From assembly GCA_964537965.1 (NCBI GenBank), contig CAZIDB010000132.1, positions 1 through 12,929 of the forward strand: 12,929 nt of DNA, read 5' to 3'. The notes under the pieces were generated by a model. That model did not search any database, was not told where the DNA came from, and saw only the letters and a list, made by a program, of their open reading frames with translations. Of the stretch, positions 1 to 7,866 are shown one piece after another. Made by a program: the position numbers and the translations under genes. Origin of the DNA: SURF-24 sp964537965. GTDB lineage: Bacteria > Bacteroidota > Ignavibacteria > Ignavibacteriales > SURF-24. Every line of letters begins with the position of its first letter. The first letter of the stretch is position 1.

Positions 1-189
1 CATTTCTCCGTCAACCACATAAACTAAAGCTTCAAAAGGAGAAGTATGCTCAGTTAACGATTCATCCTTACCAAATGCGAAAAGAGTTATATTTCCATTG
101 GGCTTTTTAATAATCTGTTTGCTAACAATCGTTCCATCCTGGTAAGCTATTTCATCATTAAGGTATCCTTTTATTATTTTAGCCGGCAT
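1..189 (-). CDS. small cupin-domain protein, N-terminal part only
   Basis: The first 63 codons of a minus-strand gene that continues past the left edge. The protein starts MPAKIIKGYLNDEIAYQDGT. Its later part reads as cupin motif 1: a glycine-containing strand, then EH, then PFEALVYVVDGE, ending at the window edge. This matches small single-domain cupins with the EHTxPFxAL pattern. Only one His of the usual HxH pair is present, at the position common in that subgroup, so metal binding cannot be judged. The ATG at 187-189 is preceded by AGGAG (minus strand, about 196-200) at normal spacing, which fixes the start. Substrate or function is unknown: cupins of this size include many small-molecule binding or redox-related proteins. 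It is transcribed divergently from the GH31 gene. Confidence 0.75.
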   Translation of the reverse strand, partial: MPAKIIKGYLNDEIAYQDGTIVSKQIIKKPNGNITLFAFGKDESLTEHTSPFEALVYVVDGEM

Positions 190-620
190 TTATTGCTCCT
201 GTATTTTTAAATAATTGAAAAATAATTTCAATTTAGCCATCTGTTAAATTCCTACAGCTAAAACAAGACAGTTAATGGATAAGTTGCAGATGAATTGAAT
301 ATTAAATCATTGCCTTATCTGCTTGTCCTGATATTTTATTTTCAATTTATGTTTCATAAGTAAGGATTTGAAATCGGGTCACGTATTAACTTTTACCGGT
401 TGTTGAATTGGACAACTTCAGTCGGACGTATCGAAACAAACCTGCTTTTAGATAATGATTGCCACGTTGGTTTTTAATCTTATAGCTTTGCATTCTTGCT
501 TACTTGCATTCTTGCAGTCCCGTTATTCCCATTTGAATCTTATTTCTATCTTCTTCTTGCAATTCTTAAATTCTTCTTATAGGTTATCAAATAGAAAATC
601 ATTTTATTCCAGAGGAAAAT
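190..620. other. non-coding divergent intergenic region
   Basis: 431 nt between the divergent cupin and GH31 genes. I see no convincing gene: the one reading frame of some length (455-676) has a low-complexity, Leu/Ser/Phe-rich product and runs into the GH31 gene in another frame. The stretch from about 465 to 600 is pyrimidine-rich on the plus strand and holds a repeated TTGCATTCTTGC element (488-499 and 504-515). An 11-mer AATTGGACAAC at 406-416 recurs at 7745-7755 in the other divergent region. Both promoters must lie here, but no textbook -35/-10 pair stands out. Confidence 0.7.
488..515 (+). repeat. two perfect 12-nt direct repeats, 16-nt period
   Basis: TTGCATTCTTGC occurs at 488-499 and again at 504-515, separated by four bases. 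A shorter echo (TTCTTGC) follows at 554-560. The pair lies 106-133 nt upstream of the GH31 start codon. It could be a regulator binding site or simple slippage in a pyrimidine-rich leader; the sequence alone does not decide. Confidence 0.6.
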
Positions 621-3239
621 ATGTCGGCAAGAAAATTTCTTCTTCCTGTTACTCTTTTCATTTTGTCTTCAATTAATTTATTTGCTCAGTTTAATGGTAA
701 AGCAAATCCTGAAGCTGTTGTCATATCAGGCAATGCGCGGTTTACAATGCTTACTCCTCATATTATCAGAATGGAGTGGAGTAAGAACGGACAATTCGAA
801 GATCATGCCTCTCTTACTTTTATAAACAGGAATCTTCCTGTTCCAAAGTTTGAAAAGACTGAGCAAGATGGAAATATCAAAATAAAAACAGAAGCTATGC
901 TCTTGAATTTTAAATCCAACAGTGGAAAGTTCGACGCTGATAATCTTCAAATTGAATTTGAAGTGAATGGAGTTAAAAAACTCTGGAAGCCCGGAACGGA
1001 GAACAAAAGTAATCTGCTTGGCACTACACGTACACTTGATGGCGTTAATGGATCTTCTGATTTTGAACAGGGTCTGCTTTCCCGCGATGGCTGGACTTTA
1101 ATTGATGATTCTGAGAAACCCTTGTTTGATAACAGCGACTGGCCATGGGTTATGCCGCGCCCGGAAGATAATGAAATTCAGGATTGGTACTTCTTTGCTT
1201 ATGGTAACGATTACAAAACTATACTGAAAGAATTTACCGAGGTAGCCGGTAAGATTGCATTACCACCAAAGTTTGCCTTCGGTTATTGGTGGAGCCGTTA
1301 TTGGAAATATACCGACCAGGAATTCAAAGATTTGGTTAATGAATTTAAAATTCATGATATGCCGCTTGATGTACTTGTAATTGATATGGACTGGCATCTT
1401 GTAAACAGACCAGAATGGTTTGAAGACGGCAAGAAAAAAAGAGACCAGGCAGATCAATGGCAAGGCTGGACCGGATTTACATGGAATAAATCTGTTTTCC
1501 CTGATTATAAAAACTTTCTTAAGTACACAAATAAACTTAACATCAAGACGTGTTTAAATCTTCATCCTGCTTCAGGTATTCAACCTCATGAAGAAGTTTA
1601 TCCTGTTTTTGCAAAAGCTATGGGAATTGATCCCTCGACTAATAGATATGTTCCTTTCGATATTACAAATAAAAACTATGCGCAAAACTATCTAGACTTG
1701 GTTTTGCATCCAATGGAGAAAGCAGGGATGGATTTCTGGTGGCTTGACTGGCAGCAATGGAGCACGACTAAAATTAAAGGTGTCAATCCAACATTTTATT
1801 TAAACTATGTTCATTTCAGTGATATGGAACGACAAAATTTAAATCGTCCGCTGCTTTATCATCGCTGGGGTGGACTTGGAAACCATCGTTATCAAATCGG
1901 ATTTTCAGGTGATACACACATAACCTGGGAATCACTTGCATTTCAGCCGTTCTTTACTGCAACTGCTTCAAATGTTTGTTATGGATATTGGAGCCACGAT
2001 ATTGGCGGACATATGTCGGGTGAGGAAAAGAAGAATGCTGAACTTTATACAAGATGGATTCAGTGGGGTGCTTTCAGTCCTATACTCCGCACACATTGCA
2101 CTAAAGATCCTGAAATTGAACGAAGAGTATGGGCTTATCCTCTTGAAAACTATTACGCAATGCGAAGTGCAATAAAACTGCGTTATGCATTAATTCCTTA
2201 CATCTACACTACTGCAAGGGAAGCATACGATACCGGCATTTCAATACTTCGCCCTATGTATTATGATTATCCGAAGGAAGAAGCTTCTTATGAAATGAAA
2301 GGGCAGTATATGTTCGGGAATGATATGCTAGTTTGCCCTATTACACATTCGCTTGGTAATAAGATTTTTACAGAACAGAAAGTCTGGCTACCTGAAGGTA
2401 AATGGATTGAATGGAATTCAGGTACAATACTAAAGGGTGGAAAAGAGATTAGCAGCTCATTCTGTCTTGAAGAAATTCCTGTTTACATTAAGGAAGGCTC
2501 TATCATCCCGATGCAGAAAGACATTAATAATACAGCAGATGAAAAGAAAGATTATTTAATTCTTAGTGTATTCCCAGGTGAACAGGGCAAAACAAAAATT
2601 TATGATGATGAAGGGAATAACCAAAAATTTAAAGATGGGAAATTCACTTTTACAAATGTTGATTTTATAAAGAAGAACAATTCCATTATCTTAAATGTAT
2701 CTCCTGTAGAAGGATCATTTGAAGGAATGCCTGACGAAAGGGCTTATGAATTGCGTTTCCCTGTTTCTTTCCCTCCCGTTGAAGTAAAAGTTAACGGTGA
2801 AAATTATAACTATGATGCTGACGGCAATTCTAAAAGCTGGAGTTACAGCGGAAATGACTTAACAACTTTGATATTCACACCAAAATTTAGTACCAGTCAA
2901 AAAGTAATTGTTGAAATTAAATTCCCCGAAGAAGATATAAATCTTCTATCAGGTAAAAAGAAAATATTCAGTAGTTTAATCAAACTTGCAAAAGGAATCA
3001 CAAATGTTGGTTGGGGAGAAAAAGGCTGGGACGAGAGTAAAGCAAATTCAGATTCTGTAATCTGGCTTGCACAAACTGGTAACAGAATTACAATGGATCC
3101 GACTATTGCCATCAGGGGATTAAAAAGTTTTGATGCAAAACTTGCTGTACAGATGAAAATAATTGAAAGCCAGGCTAGTGAATCTGAAAAAATCATCAAG
3201 CCGTTTGAGATGCTTAAAGCGTCATTATTAATGAAGTAA
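621..3239 (+). CDS. secreted glycoside hydrolase family 31 (alpha-glycosidase clan)
   Basis: An 872-residue exported glycosidase. Residues 1-22 form a Sec signal peptide: a basic N-terminus, a hydrophobic core, then LFA before QF as the likely cleavage site. Next come an N-terminal beta-sandwich (about 23-210) and the GH31 TIM barrel (about 211-560), with VLVIDMDWH on an early strand. The nucleophile region is FWWLDWQQW with Asp376 as candidate nucleophile. RWGGLGNHRY and GFSGDTHITW follow, with Asp431 as candidate acid/base, and then YWSHDIGGH. Downstream beta domains contain PVYIKEGSIIPM and a DUF5110-like stretch near FPGEQGKTKIYDDEG. The last ~100 residues are charged and match no domain I recognise. 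The reaction is presumably retaining hydrolysis of alpha-linked sugars, but GH31 also holds xylosidases, transglycosylases and other specificities, so the substrate is open. AGAGGA at 611-616 supports the ATG. The gene stands alone, without sugar transporter or SusCD-like neighbours in view. Confidence 0.9.
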   Translation: MSARKFLLPVTLFILSSINLFAQFNGKANPEAVVISGNARFTMLTPHIIRMEWSKNGQFEDHASLTFINRNLPVPKFEKTEQDGNIKIKTEAMLLNFKSNSGKFDADNLQIEFEVNGVKKLWKPGTENKSNLLGTTRTLDGVNGSSDFEQGLLSRDGWTLIDDSEKPLFDNSDWPWVMPRPEDNEIQDWYFFAYGNDYKTILKEFTEVAGKIALPPKFAFGYWWSRYWKYTDQEFKDLVNEFKIHDMPLDVLVIDMDWHLVNRPEWFEDGKKKRDQADQWQGWTGFTWNKSVFPDYKNFLKYTNKLNIKTCLNLHPASGIQPHEEVYPVFAKAMGIDPSTNRYVPFDITNKNYAQNYLDLVLHPMEKAGMDFWWLDWQQWSTTKIKGVNPTFYLNYVHFSDMERQNLNRPLLYHRWGGLGNHRYQIGFSGDTHITWESLAFQPFFTATASNVCYGYWSHDIGGHMSGEEKKNAELYTRWIQWGAFSPILRTHCTKDPEIERRVWAYPLENYYAMRSAIKLRYALIPYIYTTAREAYDTGISILRPMYYDYPKEEASYEMKGQYMFGNDMLVCPITHSLGNKIFTEQKVWLPEGKWIEWNSGTILKGGKEISSSFCLEEIPVYIKEGSIIPMQKDINNTADEKKDYLILSVFPGEQGKTKIYDDEGNNQKFKDGKFTFTNVDFIKKNNSIILNVSPVEGSFEGMPDERAYELRFPVSFPPVEVKVNGENYNYDADGNSKSWSYSGNDLTTLIFTPKFSTSQKVIVEIKFPEEDINLLSGKKKIFSSLIKLAKGITNVGWGEKGWDESKANSDSVIWLAQTGNRITMDPTIAIRGLKSFDAKLAVQMKIIESQASESEKIIKPFEMLKASLLMK

Positions 3240-3266
3240 AAACTCACGTCACATAAAGAATTTCTA

Positions 3267-3294
3267 TCTCGTCAGGAAGCAATTCCTGACGAGA
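3267..3294. terminator. strong GCAA-loop hairpin between convergent genes
   Basis: A perfect 12-bp stem (3267-3278 with 3283-3294) closed by a GCAA tetraloop, which is of the stable GNRA class. It lies 27 nt after the GH31 stop and 43 nt before the end of the convergent FAD oxidase gene, the usual place for a shared terminator. Neither side has a clean run of T: ATATTTTTCC lies a few bases beyond on the plus strand. It is therefore a likely bidirectional terminator or 3'-end stabiliser rather than a textbook intrinsic one. Confidence 0.65.
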
Positions 3295-3337
3295 CGATAA
3301 ATATTTTTCCGATAGCTAGAAATAATATCAAGGTATT

Positions 3338-4771
3338 TCAATCAACTTCCGTATATTCTAGCCGAGGGGAAATATTCTGATTAACGCTAAAGAAATTATC
3401 GGGGTCATATTTCAATTTAATTTCTACTAGCTTCTGGAAATTTGCCCCATAAGCGTTCTGTATACGATCATTTTCTTCTTGTGTAAGAAAATTAATATAA
3501 ACACCTCCTGTTGCAAATGATGTAGTACTGTTAAATAGATTTCGTGCCCATCCAACGCATGCTTCATCCTTAGCGGGATCTTCCCATCTTCCATGAACAT
3601 TCATAATGAATTGAGCATTCCGGTGTCCATAAGCAGTAGCATTTATCGGAACCCGTGTAACTGCTCCACCAAGCTGGGCAAAAGCAATTTCTGTTTGCGG
3701 ATCGGGAATTCTGCGCGTATGTTCAATTAGTACATCAATCAGACCGTCTGTTAAGTCTATAAAATCATGTGACTTCCAATAATTTCTGGCTCCTGGTGTA
3801 AGCATCGGATCAAGAAGTGTTTGCCATGCTTTATATTGATTGGTAGAAATAACATCTGCAATTGGTTTGCCGAAATTCCTAAGTGGTTTTGCAATACGTT
3901 CTCCGTCTTCAATTTTTCCGGAATAAAATACTGCCAGTATAAGAATTTCCTTGCCATGCCATTCTTCTGAAAGGAATGGTAATGGCGGTGCTTGTCTTAA
4001 CACAAACCAACAAGACAGTTCTTCAGGAGCTGTTCTGATAAAATTTCGATAAAATTTAAGAACTTCCCGGGCAGAATCAAGAGGATGAATAATTAATCCT
4101 GCAAAGATTTGCGGACCAACTTTATGCAAATTAAATTCATATGAAGTAACAACTCCGAAGTTACCACCTCCGCCTCTGATAGCCCAAAACAAATCTTTAT
4201 TTTCTTTACTGTTTACTCTTAATAAATCACCTGATACAGTTACAACTTCTGCTGAGATCAGGTTATCAATTGTCAGACCGTATTTTCGGCTTAGCCAGCC
4301 AAATCCTCCGCCAAGTGTCAATCCTGAGATTCCCGTCGTTGAATTTATTCCAAGAGGTGTTGCTAAACCAAATGCCTGAGCCTCATGATCGATATCCGCC
4401 AATGTTGCGCCAGGTTCAACAAGTGCTGTTTTAGTTACTGTATTTATTCTAACTGACTTCATAAGGGAAAGGTCAATCATCATACCCCCATCGCAGGTTG
4501 CAAGTCCTGCGATATTATGACCTCCTCCCCGGACTGAGACTATAATTCCGTTATTCCGTGCAAAGTTAACAGAATGAATAACATCTGCTGTACCCATACA
4601 TCTTACAATTAATGATGGATATTTATTAATCATTCCATTCCATATTTTGCGAACACTGTCATAATTTTCATCTCCGGGCTTTATGAGTTGTCCGCGTAGA
4701 CCCGATTTAAAATCTTCAATTATTTTCTCGTTAATAACTGAACCGTTTTTTGCCCTCACAGTATTAGTCAT
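3338..4771 (-). CDS. FAD-linked oxidase, berberine bridge enzyme-like
   Basis: 477 residues with the two-domain layout of the vanillyl-alcohol-oxidase/berberine bridge family. The N-terminal FAD-binding domain (about 50-210) has VRGGGHNIAG, whose His85 is the usual site of covalent FAD attachment. It continues with GISGLTLGGGFGWLSRKYGL and RGGGGNFGVV. The C-terminal BBE segment near the end reads KYDPDNFFSVNQNI. In bicovalent members a Cys lies just before the TxGxxGLTLGGG segment; here that position reads Asn143 in GINSTTG, so only the His link is expected. Family members oxidise alcohols, sugars or secondary metabolites using oxygen; the substrate here is unknown. There is no signal peptide, so it should be cytoplasmic. 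The ATG has a perfect AGGAGG (4776-4781) five bases upstream. It is separated by 192 nt from the upstream minus-strand operon and probably has its own promoter. Confidence 0.88.
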   Translation of the reverse strand: MTNTVRAKNGSVINEKIIEDFKSGLRGQLIKPGDENYDSVRKIWNGMINKYPSLIVRCMGTADVIHSVNFARNNGIIVSVRGGGHNIAGLATCDGGMMIDLSLMKSVRINTVTKTALVEPGATLADIDHEAQAFGLATPLGINSTTGISGLTLGGGFGWLSRKYGLTIDNLISAEVVTVSGDLLRVNSKENKDLFWAIRGGGGNFGVVTSYEFNLHKVGPQIFAGLIIHPLDSAREVLKFYRNFIRTAPEELSCWFVLRQAPPLPFLSEEWHGKEILILAVFYSGKIEDGERIAKPLRNFGKPIADVISTNQYKAWQTLLDPMLTPGARNYWKSHDFIDLTDGLIDVLIEHTRRIPDPQTEIAFAQLGGAVTRVPINATAYGHRNAQFIMNVHGRWEDPAKDEACVGWARNLFNSTTSFATGGVYINFLTQEENDRIQNAYGANFQKLVEIKLKYDPDNFFSVNQNISPRLEYTEVD

Positions 4772-4810
4772 CGATCCTCCTTTTTATAATGAATGATATT
4801 TATATTCTAT

Positions 4811-4826
4811 TATATTTATAAATATA
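4811..4826. promoter_or_regulatory. 16-bp perfect AT-only palindrome upstream of the FAD oxidase
   Basis: The bases at 4811-4826 equal their own reverse complement and contain only A and T. The site ends 39 nt before the oxidase start codon, where promoter -10 or operator elements would lie. AT-only palindromes arise easily in AT-rich leaders, so a regulator site is only possible. Confidence 0.3.
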
Positions 4827-4963
4827 GTCAAGGGCACTAATTGGGTACCTTATTATGTATAGATTATATCGTGTGATGAGACGGGAAAGGATTACAAAAA
4901 GAAGATTCAGCAGGATATTTTTAACTACATCAAAACTTAATTGGTAAAAACCAGACACTTGAT

Positions 4964-6130
4964 TTAGGCTTTTAAGAATTTCTTGTGCAGATCATAAAGC
5001 TTATTTAAAACATAGTCGATTTCATCAATTGTGTTACTTAATCCAAATGAAAATCTGATTGTTCCGTTTGCATCTTCTACGGAATTTCCCATAGCTAGAA
5101 TTACATGAGATGGTTTTAATGTTCCGCTTGAGCAGGCTGCACCATTGGATGCTGCAATTCCATTAATGTCAAGAAACATCAACATTGCTTCAGCATCATT
5201 ATTATAGAAAGTGCCTTTAAAAGTGATGCTTAGGATGTATGGAAATTTATTGTCAATCCCGTTTATTGAAATCCCTTCCGAAGCAATATTCTTAATGCCT
5301 TCAACAAAATACTTCCGAAGCTTCTTAACTTCTTCATAATTATGAAGCATCTCAGCTTTTGCAATTCTTATTGCTTCAGCAAATCCAACAATTGCTGCAA
5401 TATTTTCAGTCCCGCCCCGCCTGTTTCTTTCCTGTGAACCTCCGAATATCATTGGAGATAGCGGTGTATCGCTTTTAACATAAACCGCTCCTGCTCCTTT
5501 GGGTCCGTTAATCTTATGTGAGGAAAACGAAAGCGCATCAACTCCAATTTCTTTAACATCAATTGAAATTTTGCCAAAAGACTGAACAGCATCGCTGTGA
5601 AAGTAAGAATTATTCTGATGCGCTGCACCGGCAAGCTCTTTTATATTATTCTCTACCCCGGTTTCATTATTAATATGAATTGCCGAAACGAGGGAGGTAC
5701 CACTTCTAAGATTTGCTTTTAGCTGTTCGGCATTTACTCTGCTGTCGGTATTAACATCTGCAAGAAAAATCTCAAATCCATGTTTATTTAGTTCAACAAT
5801 TGTTTCAAGCACACAATGATGTTCTGCTTTCGTGGAGATAATTTTTTTTTTACCAGTTTCATTTAAATTTGATCTGGATATGCCGAAGATCGGAAAATTA
5901 TTTGCCTCTGTTCCGCCGCTTACAAAATAAATTTCAGATGGATTTGCATTTATAAATTCTGCAACTGTCTCCCGGGCTTCTTCAATTGCTACCCGAGCTT
6001 TCCTTCCATAAGAATGTATTGATGAAGGATTCCCAAACTCTTCTTTAAGATAAGGCAGCATCTTCTCAAGTACTTTAGGATGAACTGGGGTTGTAGCTGC
6101 ATGATCAAAATAAATATTTCTATTTGCCAA
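4964..6130 (-). CDS. class I cysteine desulfurase (IscS/NifS-like)
   Basis: A PLP enzyme that takes sulfur from L-cysteine as a protein persulfide and passes it to Fe-S cluster, tRNA-thiolation or cofactor synthesis. I place the start at TTG 6130: AAAGGA (6137-6142) sits six bases upstream and the first residues become MANRNIYFDHAATTPVHP, as usual for the family. A longer frame from a TTG at 6166 lacks a ribosome site. With this start the protein has 388 residues. His104 (EHHCVL) should stack on PLP, Lys206 in SSHKINGPKG forms the Schiff base, and Cys333 in GAACSSGTLKPSHV is the persulfide cysteine on the long class I loop. His104 and Lys206 have the same numbers as in E. coli IscS. It overlaps the end of coaX by 11 nt, so it is the last gene of a coupled operon. 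No scaffold protein (IscU/SufU) or IscR is in the window, so IscS versus NifS naming cannot be settled. Confidence 0.92.
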   Translation of the reverse strand: MANRNIYFDHAATTPVHPKVLEKMLPYLKEEFGNPSSIHSYGRKARVAIEEARETVAEFINANPSEIYFVSGGTEANNFPIFGISRSNLNETGKKKIISTKAEHHCVLETIVELNKHGFEIFLADVNTDSRVNAEQLKANLRSGTSLVSAIHINNETGVENNIKELAGAAHQNNSYFHSDAVQSFGKISIDVKEIGVDALSFSSHKINGPKGAGAVYVKSDTPLSPMIFGGSQERNRRGGTENIAAIVGFAEAIRIAKAEMLHNYEEVKKLRKYFVEGIKNIASEGISINGIDNKFPYILSITFKGTFYNNDAEAMLMFLDINGIAASNGAACSSGTLKPSHVILAMGNSVEDANGTIRFSFGLSNTIDEIDYVLNKLYDLHKKFLKA

Positions 6131-6890
6131 TCTTATTCCTTTCGTAAACAGAACGGACCCCTGCAAGAACTAAGTCATCGATAAGTCTATTTTCAAATTT
6201 AATATAAGGTTGAATCAGCCTGGCGTTTCCGCCGGTAATGAAAATTAAAATATCTTCCGCAAGCAGGTTGTTCTTTAAGTGATTATAAGTCTTCTCAATT
6301 AAACTTATAGTAGAATTCAAAATGCCGCTTGCAATAGATGACTTAGTATCCCGGCCGATAAAGTTAAGGTAATCTCTTATATCAATTTGAGGAAGCTGTG
6401 CCGTATTTGAAAAAAGTGAATTAATCATCGTCTGGATGCCGGGTGTAATCAACCCTCCTTCAAAAGATCCTTTTCCACTTACAATATTTATTGTTGTTGC
6501 GGTACCAAAGTCTATTACCATTAAAAAATCTTTGCTATGTACTGTTGTATCAAGAACCTCATCTTTGAATAATGCAAATGCGCCTTCGGCAGCACAGATT
6601 CTGTCAATGCCTAATAATTCAGGAGTATTATAATTTATTTCGATGTTTAATTCGGATTTATGATTAATAATGAACGGTTCAACATTAAACTTGTTTTTCA
6701 GTATTACAGCAAATTCATCAGATACTTTTGGAACAACGGAAGAAATAGCCGCAGTAGTAAAATTCGTTTCTTCGAAATCATTAGCATTTATGTTCTGCAG
6801 ACTTATAATCCGCCGGAATAATTTTTTACCATCCTCCGAAAAGCATAAAAATTTGGCGTTTGTATTTCCAAAGTCGCAACATAAAAGCAT
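6120..6890 (-). CDS. coaX: type III pantothenate kinase
   Basis: 256 residues, the usual length. It phosphorylates pantothenate with ATP, the first step of coenzyme A synthesis, and belongs to the ASKHA fold. Visible motifs are DFGNTNAKF (phosphate 1; Asp6), GIDR at 94-97, VIDFGTATT at 125-133 (phosphate 2; Asp127), GGLITPG at 145-151 and a C-terminal ITGGNA segment. Type III kinases resist CoA feedback and need a monovalent cation, which is family knowledge. Its ATG at 6890 overlaps the birA stop codon (TAATG), so translation is probably coupled. Its own end overlaps the desulfurase start. The birA-coaX pairing is common in bacteria and joins two cofactor pathways that meet at acetyl-CoA carboxylase. 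Confidence 0.93.
   Translation of the reverse strand: MLLCCDFGNTNAKFLCFSEDGKKLFRRIISLQNINANDFEETNFTTAAISSVVPKVSDEFAVILKNKFNVEPFIINHKSELNIEINYNTPELLGIDRICAAEGAFALFKDEVLDTTVHSKDFLMVIDFGTATTINIVSGKGSFEGGLITPGIQTMINSLFSNTAQLPQIDIRDYLNFIGRDTKSSIASGILNSTISLIEKTYNHLKNNLLAEDILIFITGGNARLIQPYIKFENRLIDDLVLAGVRSVYERNKIGK
6137..6142 (-). promoter_or_regulatory. ribosome binding site that fixes the TTG start of the desulfurase
   Basis: AAAGGA on the minus strand, inside the 3' end of coaX, six bases before TTG 6130. No comparable site precedes the farther in-frame TTG at 6166, and no ATG is available in frame near this end. Confidence 0.7.
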
Positions 6891-7663
6891 TATCTTACGC
6901 TTACATCTCCAAAATGAATTTTCTTTATCTTCCTGTCATCTGTTTTTAAAAGAATAAAACCCTGCTCGTCAATGTCATCAAAAATTCCCGTTAGCTCCAT
7001 ATTATCATCGCTTATTAGGACTCTTTCGCCAATCATTCTGCATCTGTTTCGCCAGTCATTCAAAACATCATTAGGGTTAATCTCAATTCTTTTCAGAATC
7101 TCTTCAAAATTGTTTAGAATTTCCGCAAGCAATCTCTCGCGGTCTATCTCGGTTCCGGTTTCAAGTTTAACAGATGTAGGAGTTATATTGTAAGCACCCT
7201 GGAAAGAAGTCTGGTTTACATTAATCCCAATACCTATTACAACTTTATCAATTTTATTCCCGGATGAAGATGATTCCAATAATATTCCTGCAACCTTTTT
7301 GTCGCTAATCAGAATATCATTTGGCCATTTTAAATTTACTCTAAGCTGGTATAAGTTTTCCAGGGACATTGCAAGACTAACCGCAGTGCCTAAGTTTATA
7401 ATGTTGATATTCTTTTCGTTAAACCTTTGTCTCAATAATATTGAAAAGGTTAGGTTTTGATCTTTTGAACTATACCATTTACGGTCTTTTCTTCCCTTGC
7501 CGGCAGACTGGCGTTCGGCAAAAACGACAGTACCGTGCTGATCGTTTTTAGCTTTTGAATCCATCAGATAATTATTAGTGGAATCAATTTCTTCGCAGTA
7601 AATAAAATTCCTTCCAATAATATCTGTATCCAATTTAAGATCGAAAGCGTCAAAATTTAACAA
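6890..7663 (-). CDS. birA: biotin--[acetyl-CoA carboxylase] ligase, no DNA-binding domain
   Basis: 257 residues. It activates biotin as biotinyl-AMP and attaches it to the carrier lysine of biotin-dependent carboxylases. The catalytic domain shows EIDSTNNYL at 25-33, AERQSAGKGRKDRKW at 49-63 (the adenylate-binding loop), LKWPND with Lys112, KVAGILLE at 123-130 and GIGINVN at 144-150. A small C-terminal SH3-like domain follows (about 210-257). The N-terminal helix-turn-helix of E. coli BirA is absent, so this is the monofunctional type that does not repress biotin genes itself. The start is TTG at 7663, with GGAGG six bases upstream; the ATG just upstream (7677) is in another frame and stops after eight codons. 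First gene of the birA-coaX-desulfurase operon. Confidence 0.92.
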   Translation of the reverse strand: MLNFDAFDLKLDTDIIGRNFIYCEEIDSTNNYLMDSKAKNDQHGTVVFAERQSAGKGRKDRKWYSSKDQNLTFSILLRQRFNEKNINIINLGTAVSLAMSLENLYQLRVNLKWPNDILISDKKVAGILLESSSSGNKIDKVVIGIGINVNQTSFQGAYNITPTSVKLETGTEIDRERLLAEILNNFEEILKRIEINPNDVLNDWRNRCRMIGERVLISDDNMELTGIFDDIDEQGFILLKTDDRKIKKIHFGDVSVR

Positions 7664-7669
7664 TTACAA

Positions 7670-7674
7670 CCTCC
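7670..7674 (-). promoter_or_regulatory. ribosome binding site for the TTG start of birA
   Basis: GGAGG on the minus strand, six bases before TTG 7663. It is the only good ribosome site near the N-terminus and supports a TTG rather than ATG start. Confidence 0.7.
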
Positions 7675-7744
7675 ATAATGCTTAGGCAAATTTAGTAATT
7701 GAATCTGATAAATAAAATAATCACGTTAAGAAATACTGTCCGTA

Positions 7745-7755
7745 AATTGGACAAC
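7745..7755 (+). repeat. AATTGGACAAC, second copy (first at 406-416)
   Basis: The same 11 bases appear at 406-416 and here, in both cases in a divergent intergenic region 170-205 nt upstream of a plus-strand gene. The copy here lies inside a short inverted repeat, TGTCC-N7-GGACA (7737-7753). The earlier copy lies in GTTG-N7-CAAC. It may be a shared regulator site; chance is not excluded. Confidence 0.4.
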
Positions 7756-7828
7756 ATTTTCACTTCACTTGCCACAAGGGCTTACATTCTGTCATCAGTT
7801 CCGATTCTCTTGCAGGTTAACTGTAATG

Positions 7829-7862
7829 AATCCTTGAGAATAATGCATTTTCCCTAAGGATT
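7829..7862. promoter_or_regulatory. 34-bp imperfect dyad upstream of the chaperone operon
   Basis: Perfect 7-bp outer arms AATCCTT (7829-7835) and AAGGATT (7856-7862) surround a centre AATGCATT (7842-7849) that is itself a palindrome on the same axis. Overall 13 of 17 half-site positions are symmetric. A further direct AAGGATT lies at 7873-7879. It ends six bases before the -24/-12-like element and 61 bases before the hsp20 start. It does not match CIRCE (TTAGCACTC-N9-GAGTGCTAA) or the HspR site, so if it is an operator, it is for another protein. Confidence 0.5.
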
Positions 7863-7866
7863 ATTT

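Noticed and set aside
455..676. 73-codon plus-strand frame before the GH31 gene
   Set aside because: Low-complexity Leu/Ser/Phe composition, no ribosome site, and overlap with the better supported GH31 start and signal peptide.
2897..3247. 116-codon frame antisense to the GH31 3' end
   Set aside because: Shadow of a strongly supported gene, no recognisable protein features.
7653..7679. Eight-codon ATG frame (MEVVIVKF) overlapping the birA start
   Set aside because: The ATG forms part of the birA Shine-Dalgarno region and has no ribosome site of its own; a leader peptide is possible but unsupported.
7686..7693. TAAATTTG on the minus strand resembling a Bacteroidota -7 box before birA
   Set aside because: No matching TTG -33 element at the required distance; AT-rich sequence yields such 8-mers often.
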